Positions 59,234-64,000 of a DNA stretch of 64,000 bases are shown here, piece by piece. The DNA lies in contig RXIC02000430.1 of NCBI GenBank assembly GCA_003952965.2, forward strand, positions 25,831 through 89,830. The letters are read 5' to 3'. The notes under the pieces are model-generated. The model worked only from the letters and a program-made list of their open reading frames with translations, did not search any database and was not told the DNA's origin. Positions within the stretch are counted from its first letter, which is position 1. The number at the start of each line of letters is the position of its first letter. The position numbers and the translations under genes were made by a program. The stretch comes from Morella rubra. Its lineage: Eukaryota > Streptophyta > Magnoliopsida > Fagales > Myricaceae.

Positions 59234-59519
59234 GTGAGATTCTCGCTTCTAAGATTGTCAAATATCCGGATAGTCTTTTCTGTATATTCTGTTTTATTTT
59301 CTCTGCTTTCTTAGTCTTTCATTTTGATATCTCCATCCCAATTTGTATATTTGTTATGTATGAAAAAATTCCCTCCCCCTTATTAGTGCTCTATAGTTGA
59401 CATTTCAGAATGTTTGTCTTCCTTTTTCCATTTTTGATTCACAAGTTCGAGGATAAGTTCCCAAATTAATGAAGATTCTTTTTGGCTGTGTTCATCACCA
59501 TTGAAGTGGATGGTTCAAG

Positions 59520-59951
59520 ACTCAATAGTGTTGCTGAACCTAGAAAGGGGGGTTGAATAGGTTCTGATTTTTCTTTAATACTATAACCATTAAAATCTGC
59601 ACACTCTTCACAAGCTCAATCAGTCAATTTCAAGAGAGCTAAAGCAACACGAATATAATGCGGAAGTAATAAACCAATATGGACAGCAAATTATCAAGTG
59701 ACAGAACACCTCTATAATTCTTTCTTAACCAAGGAATCTAAAGAAAGAATTAATAAAAGAACAACAAGTTAATCTACGTAAACACAATCACCAATAGGGC
59801 TGTTCAATGCCACCGGAAATTTGGTGGCACCGGCACCGGCACCGGGTTTTCGGTACCCGGCTTTACCGGTGCCGGTGCCGGTTTGAAGTTTTTAACAAAA
59901 CCCGGTGCCGGTGCCGTTCCCGGTTCCCGGGTACCGGACACCAGGTTTTGT

Positions 59952-59985
<34 letters not shown>

Positions 59986-62830
59986 CAAAATTGTGCGTTT
60001 TGTTGCGCCCTTAATAGGTAGTAACCTCCCAATGATAAAATTCTAAGTCTTTGAGTTTGATAAGGAACGGCCTGCCTTGCCCCTCCTGCTGCGAGTATGC
60101 TTCTCTCTCTCTCTCTCCCTCCTCTCCTTCTCTCTCCTGATGCCTGCGCCCTGGAGGATTTTGCCCGAGTGCCGTGTGTGTGCAACTGTGTATTTGTTTA
60201 GGTATGTTAAAATCACTAAGTTTGTTAATTTCAATTTGTTTTATTGAAATTATTAGGATATATGTTATTTTTGAATGTTTTTTGCATTATTTGTTGTTTT
60301 TAGGGTTTGTAATTGAATAAATTGGGAAGTTTAAGAAAATAAGAAAAATAAATTTGTTTTTAGGGGTTTTTAGGATTTGTTAATTTCAATTTGTTTTATT
60401 GAAATTATTAGGATATATATTATTGTTGAATGTTTTTTTCCCATTTGTTGTTTTTAGGGTTTGTAATTGAATTTGGGAAGTTTAAGAAAAACAAGAAAAT
60501 AAATTTGTTTTTAGGATTTTTAGGATTTGTTAATTTTAATTTGTTCTATTGATTGAAAATACATATATTATTGTTATTGTTGAATGTTTTTTCCATTATT
60601 GTTGTTTTTAGAGTTGTTTTTAGAGTTTGTTAGTTTATTAGTTTGAATAATATTTTTATTTTTATAAATTATAACTTAGTGTATTTAACTATATTGTGTA
60701 GAGTTACCTATCTTGGCGACGGAGATCGAGGAGTAGGGATTTGAAGGAGCTACCCATCTTTACGATGTTCTTACAATTACTTCTCTAAGATTATTGTTTT
60801 TTATTTTATTGGTTGAGACTTTACATTCTCATCTCGTTGTGATGTTCTCTAAGTTTATTAATTTTAGATTTTATTAATTTGAACTTTAAATTCTTATCTT
60901 ATTTTTAAGATGATGTTTAATTTTATTGATTTTGGATTTCATTAGTTTAGATTTTAATGATATGTGATTAATGGACCAAAAGAAAAAAGATAAAAAAATA
61001 CATTGGACCAAATGTCGTAAAATGCTAAAAAAATGGCCTAATATGAATGTAGGATAACCGGGGAACCGCCACCGCCAACCGCTAAGGGCCGGTTTTTGCC
61101 CTTAACGGTATAGGTGTAGGTGGTAATTATTTAAAAATCGGTTTATCCGGTGTAGGTGCCGGTTTTGGCCAAAACCGGCACCTACACCGGGGTTGAACAG
61201 CCCTAATCACCAAAGACACCAAGATTTGGTTAAAAAGAGAAACTCTTTTGAAGAACTTCTTCAAAAAAGAAAAACTCTTCGGGCTGTAAAGCCGGTTTAA
61301 TCGATCCACTAGAATCTTCAAATTCGGTACACGGTGATCAATAAACTACCCAACACCCCGTTGTTAGTCTAACTCTATTGTTACCTTACCTAAGAATACC
61401 ACATCCAGTGCCTCTTGCAGGGAAACGAGGAACTCCTCTTCCGTTTGAAATTCTTGATCCCGAAAAACCAAACTTTACAGCCAAGCCAATCTTTCCACAC
61501 ACCCTCGTGCAATTGGCTTCTTCACAACTGGAACACCCAGCCTTGGTAGATCTCCAGCAACCTCTGGAGTTAACCTTCTTAATCAAGGTTTATCTTGGTG
61601 ATAGAAATCCAAACTGAGATGATAAGGGAAAGGAAACTCTCGCAGGGTTTGCTCTCAGTTTACACAGAACAGACTATAGAAACAGTTTCAAGGAATATTT
61701 CATCAAAGCTCTCAATAGCTAGATTTCTCAAAATGATTTCAAGGAACGTGTTGAATGAATGAGAGAAAATGATTTTTATACTTTGAAGGGGGGAAGGGAT
61801 TCACGAAGTTTCAAGACTTCTTGAATCTTGGGCGCTTCTTTTAAAATGTTATAACAGACTTTCGTCAATCTTGATCAAACTTGGAAGAACTCGGAACAAA
61901 CTTCCGAGGCTTCAAAACATCAAAGCGCCAGCTCCGTGTAAGCAAACTATATCCAGACTTCAATCAAACTGTAACCATTCCCAGACGATCACCAATTCTG
62001 TTGAACCGCTGGACTTGAGCAGGACTTCATTAAAACGAATCTCAGAATAACTAAGACACGTCATGAAGTTTTTATGCCAACTAAAAATACATTAACAATC
62101 TCCCCCTTTGGCGAACTTCATGATAAAACAAAACCATCCCTAATGACATAAGTTCTGTGATCAACACCACAGAACTATTTACAAAGAGACACACAACCTA
62201 TTCTAAACATAGGCTAAACATTATTCCTAAGATTTTATTAACTTGCACAGCAATCTCAACAAAGACACAATAACTCACAAAGACATTAGTCAGAGTTAGT
62301 TCAAATTATCAAATGAAATAACATAAGCATTAAAGTTAAACATCAATCTCCCCCTGAGATAAGCATTACCATAGGAGGTCATCTCCTCCTTTCTATCAGC
62401 ACAACTTATAGAAACTTCACAATGATAATCAAAACTGAAAAGTTCACAAGTCTTCTCCCCCTGAGCCAAGTAGCAACTTCTCCCCCTTTTATCAATTTAT
62501 CAATTATGTACTTTCATTGTAACTACTTCAGTGAAGCAACCTTCTCCCCTTTTATCAATTCTCAAAAGTGAAACACATGAACAGCAACTTCTTCTCCCCC
62601 TTTTGTCAAGAAGGAGGCCAAAACACATCACGAGAAAAATTAAAATTTTTCATCAAAACAGACCAACTTAGTTCAGCAGATATAAATAGAACAAAAATTG
62701 GAAAAGAAATTAACACTTTCAAAAATTTCATCAATCAGCAACTTCATTCACGTCATAATAAAAATTACTTCAGGCAATTCAGAGTATTACTCCCCCTCAA
62801 CATATAATATTCCCCAACAAACTACTATGA
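59520..62830. repeat. Retroelement-like noncoding repeat (family R1), with nested hAT
   Basis: Starts with gctgaacctagaaagg near 59533 as at 3267, contains aagccggttt and gaagaacttcttc (61250-61300) shared in inverse with 21780-21850, and runs through several ctccccctt segments (62100, 62350, 62455, 62590, 62790). No protein domain was recognised. The start and end are approximate. Confidence 0.4.
59795..61205. mobile_element. hAT-type element, 1.41 kb, non-autonomous
   Basis: Ends TAGGGCTGTTCAA and TTGAACAGCCCTA are perfect inverse repeats, flanked by the 8-base target duplication ATCACCAA (59787-59794 and 61206-61213). Subterminal (caccgg)n arrays lie at both ends (59810-59940 and 61070-61190). 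The interior holds poly-T (59948-59982), a (GA/CT)n stretch near 60100 and three degenerate copies of about 115 bases (60210-60600). No transposase is seen. Confidence 0.88.
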
Positions 62831-64000
62831 CAAGGAAGATAAGTACACTATATTTCCTGCATAGCATTATCAGAAGTTAAGCAAAACTCTTAATCTGACT
62901 TAATTTGACAAATAGAAGTGTTATATACGCAGGATGTCAAAAGATTTATCATATTTATTTTTATTTTCAATAAAATGATAAATCTGCCGAAAGAAAGTTC
63001 AATAGAAATGGGTACTGAAGAAATCTCATTAAAATCACTTTGACAGTAAAACCCATAAGAAATTTTATGCAAAATATAAGTAGAAACACACAGATCTAAA
63101 AAATTTGATACTGAACCCATCATATGGGACCACAAGGTCATAAGACCACCAACCAATAAAAAATTTATATAGAATATAAAGACAAAGCTAGAAAAGTTAA
63201 GAATCTTACCTTTTCAAACCGTAGTGGATGATTGAACAATAGTTTTCTTCAACAAGAGTCAAAGATGAGTAAAAGTGTGTGTGGCGGCACAAATCAGGAG
63301 TAGAAGGAGGGAGAGACATCGGGTAGACAGTGAGTGGAAGCTGGGGTAAAAATGAGTAAAAGGGGGTAATAAGCTTAAGAATATTAAAAATATAAGACTT
63401 GAGGCGACGCCTGACCAAAAAGACCGGGCATCAGCAGCTGAGTATGTGGCCTGGAGATTAGCCAGGTTTATACCGAGTCTGCCAAAGCCTGTCCCAGGTA
63501 CCCAGGGCTACAGGTCTCCCTAGTTTTATAGGACTTATCCCAAGTCTTCCCAGGCCTACAGGTTATCTGTTTTTACAGAGATCGTCCCGGTATTTCCCAG
63601 GCAAATTACTGTGTTCATCAGGGCAATAGAAGTCCCCTGGCCATCACCGGGCAATGGAGTCCAGTCATCGGGTCAATTCAGGCTTCCAGCTCCTGACTTA
63701 CAGACAGTCCTCGCACTTTCCCTAGCTGTCTAACGGGTGTTAGCCTAAGGTTGTTTTTACAAACAATCCATTTTGATTTTGAAGATAACAAAGTCTCTAA
63801 GTTTTTAAAGACTTTAGATTTTACATTCGAAAATCTCTTTTAAGAAAATGTATTTTTTAAAGATCAAGGTCTATTCTATAATATCTCTAAGCATACTTGA
63901 ACACCTTTACCCATTTTAATTGGTCAATTTTTATATTGTATGTGTTTTTGAGATATGTTGAATTTGAGTAGTTGCTGTCAAAGAACAATTTTTTCAGACT
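62831..64000. other. Gene-free terminal region
   Basis: No convincing coding sequence. 63420-63740 is a GC-richer island with many cccagg / cctgg motifs and no recognised identity. From about 63750 (ttgtttttacaaacaatcc, tgaagataacaaag) it resembles the ends of plant retroelements, unproven. Confidence 0.4.

Noticed and set aside
59807..60046. Arg/Cys-rich open frame
   Set aside because: Translation of the (CACCGG)n array and poly-T of the hAT element.

Overview
This window looks like nuclear DNA from a flowering plant, most likely a eudicot. The evidence is AT-rich intergenic sequence, GT-AG introns, a plant-type class V (GH18) chitinase family, and dense plant transposons (CACTA/En-Spm, Mutator, hAT, Copia). 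No prokaryotic operons, rRNA, tRNA or CRISPR array were seen. Species cannot be fixed from the sequence alone.

The host-gene layer is a small decayed cluster of two gene types. (i) Class V chitinase-like genes: one apparently intact copy (1042-2185), one frame-disrupted copy (10267-11553), one clear pseudogene (54253-55347), and one ghost locus where both flanks survive but the gene is deleted (scar near 14850). Wherever the catalytic motif can be read, the acidic DxxDxDxE signature is destroyed, so the surviving protein should be a non-enzymatic, possibly chitin/glycan-binding (lectin-like) protein. (ii) Four partial copies of a calcineurin-like metallophosphoesterase gene (3182, 15851, 18187 and 56597 onward), all broken. 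A chitinase copy or its remnant lies upstream of this gene three times, so the pair was duplicated as a unit. Copies at 15851 and 18187 are a later tandem duplication that already carried a fused exon and a transposon insertion.

Layout: 1-195 CACTA end; 196-3266 chitinase unit 1; 3267-4590 retroelement-like repeat; 4591-10080 inverted and direct copies of the chitinase upstream block, split by a 3.3-kb CACTA (5147-8414) whose empty site is also present in the window; 10138-11553 chitinase 2; 11554-14534 AT-rich DNA without genes; 14535-21593 ghost chitinase plus two metallophosphoesterase pseudogenes; 21594-23136 repeats; 23137-42716 a probable host CACTA holding an AT-rich minisatellite that was invaded by a block with Mutator remnants (23957-30727), an 8.1-kb CACTA (31012-39143) and a gag-only Copia element (39391-~41727); 42758-53660 a 10.9-kb CACTA; 53764-59233 chitinase pseudogene 3 plus metallophosphoesterase pseudogene with MITE and hAT insertions; 59520-64000 retroelement-like repeats with a nested hAT.

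The two large CACTA elements each carry a TNP2-like gene (Transposase-associated, Transposase_21, DUF4218 and DUF4216 regions) followed by a TNP1-like gene (plant Ptta/En/Spm Transposase_24 type). All show frame breaks. The 10.9-kb element also carries a Transposase_32-type ORF and three arrays of a palindromic TTCGAA-centred motif. Domain assignments rest on sequence recognition by eye; no database search was run.
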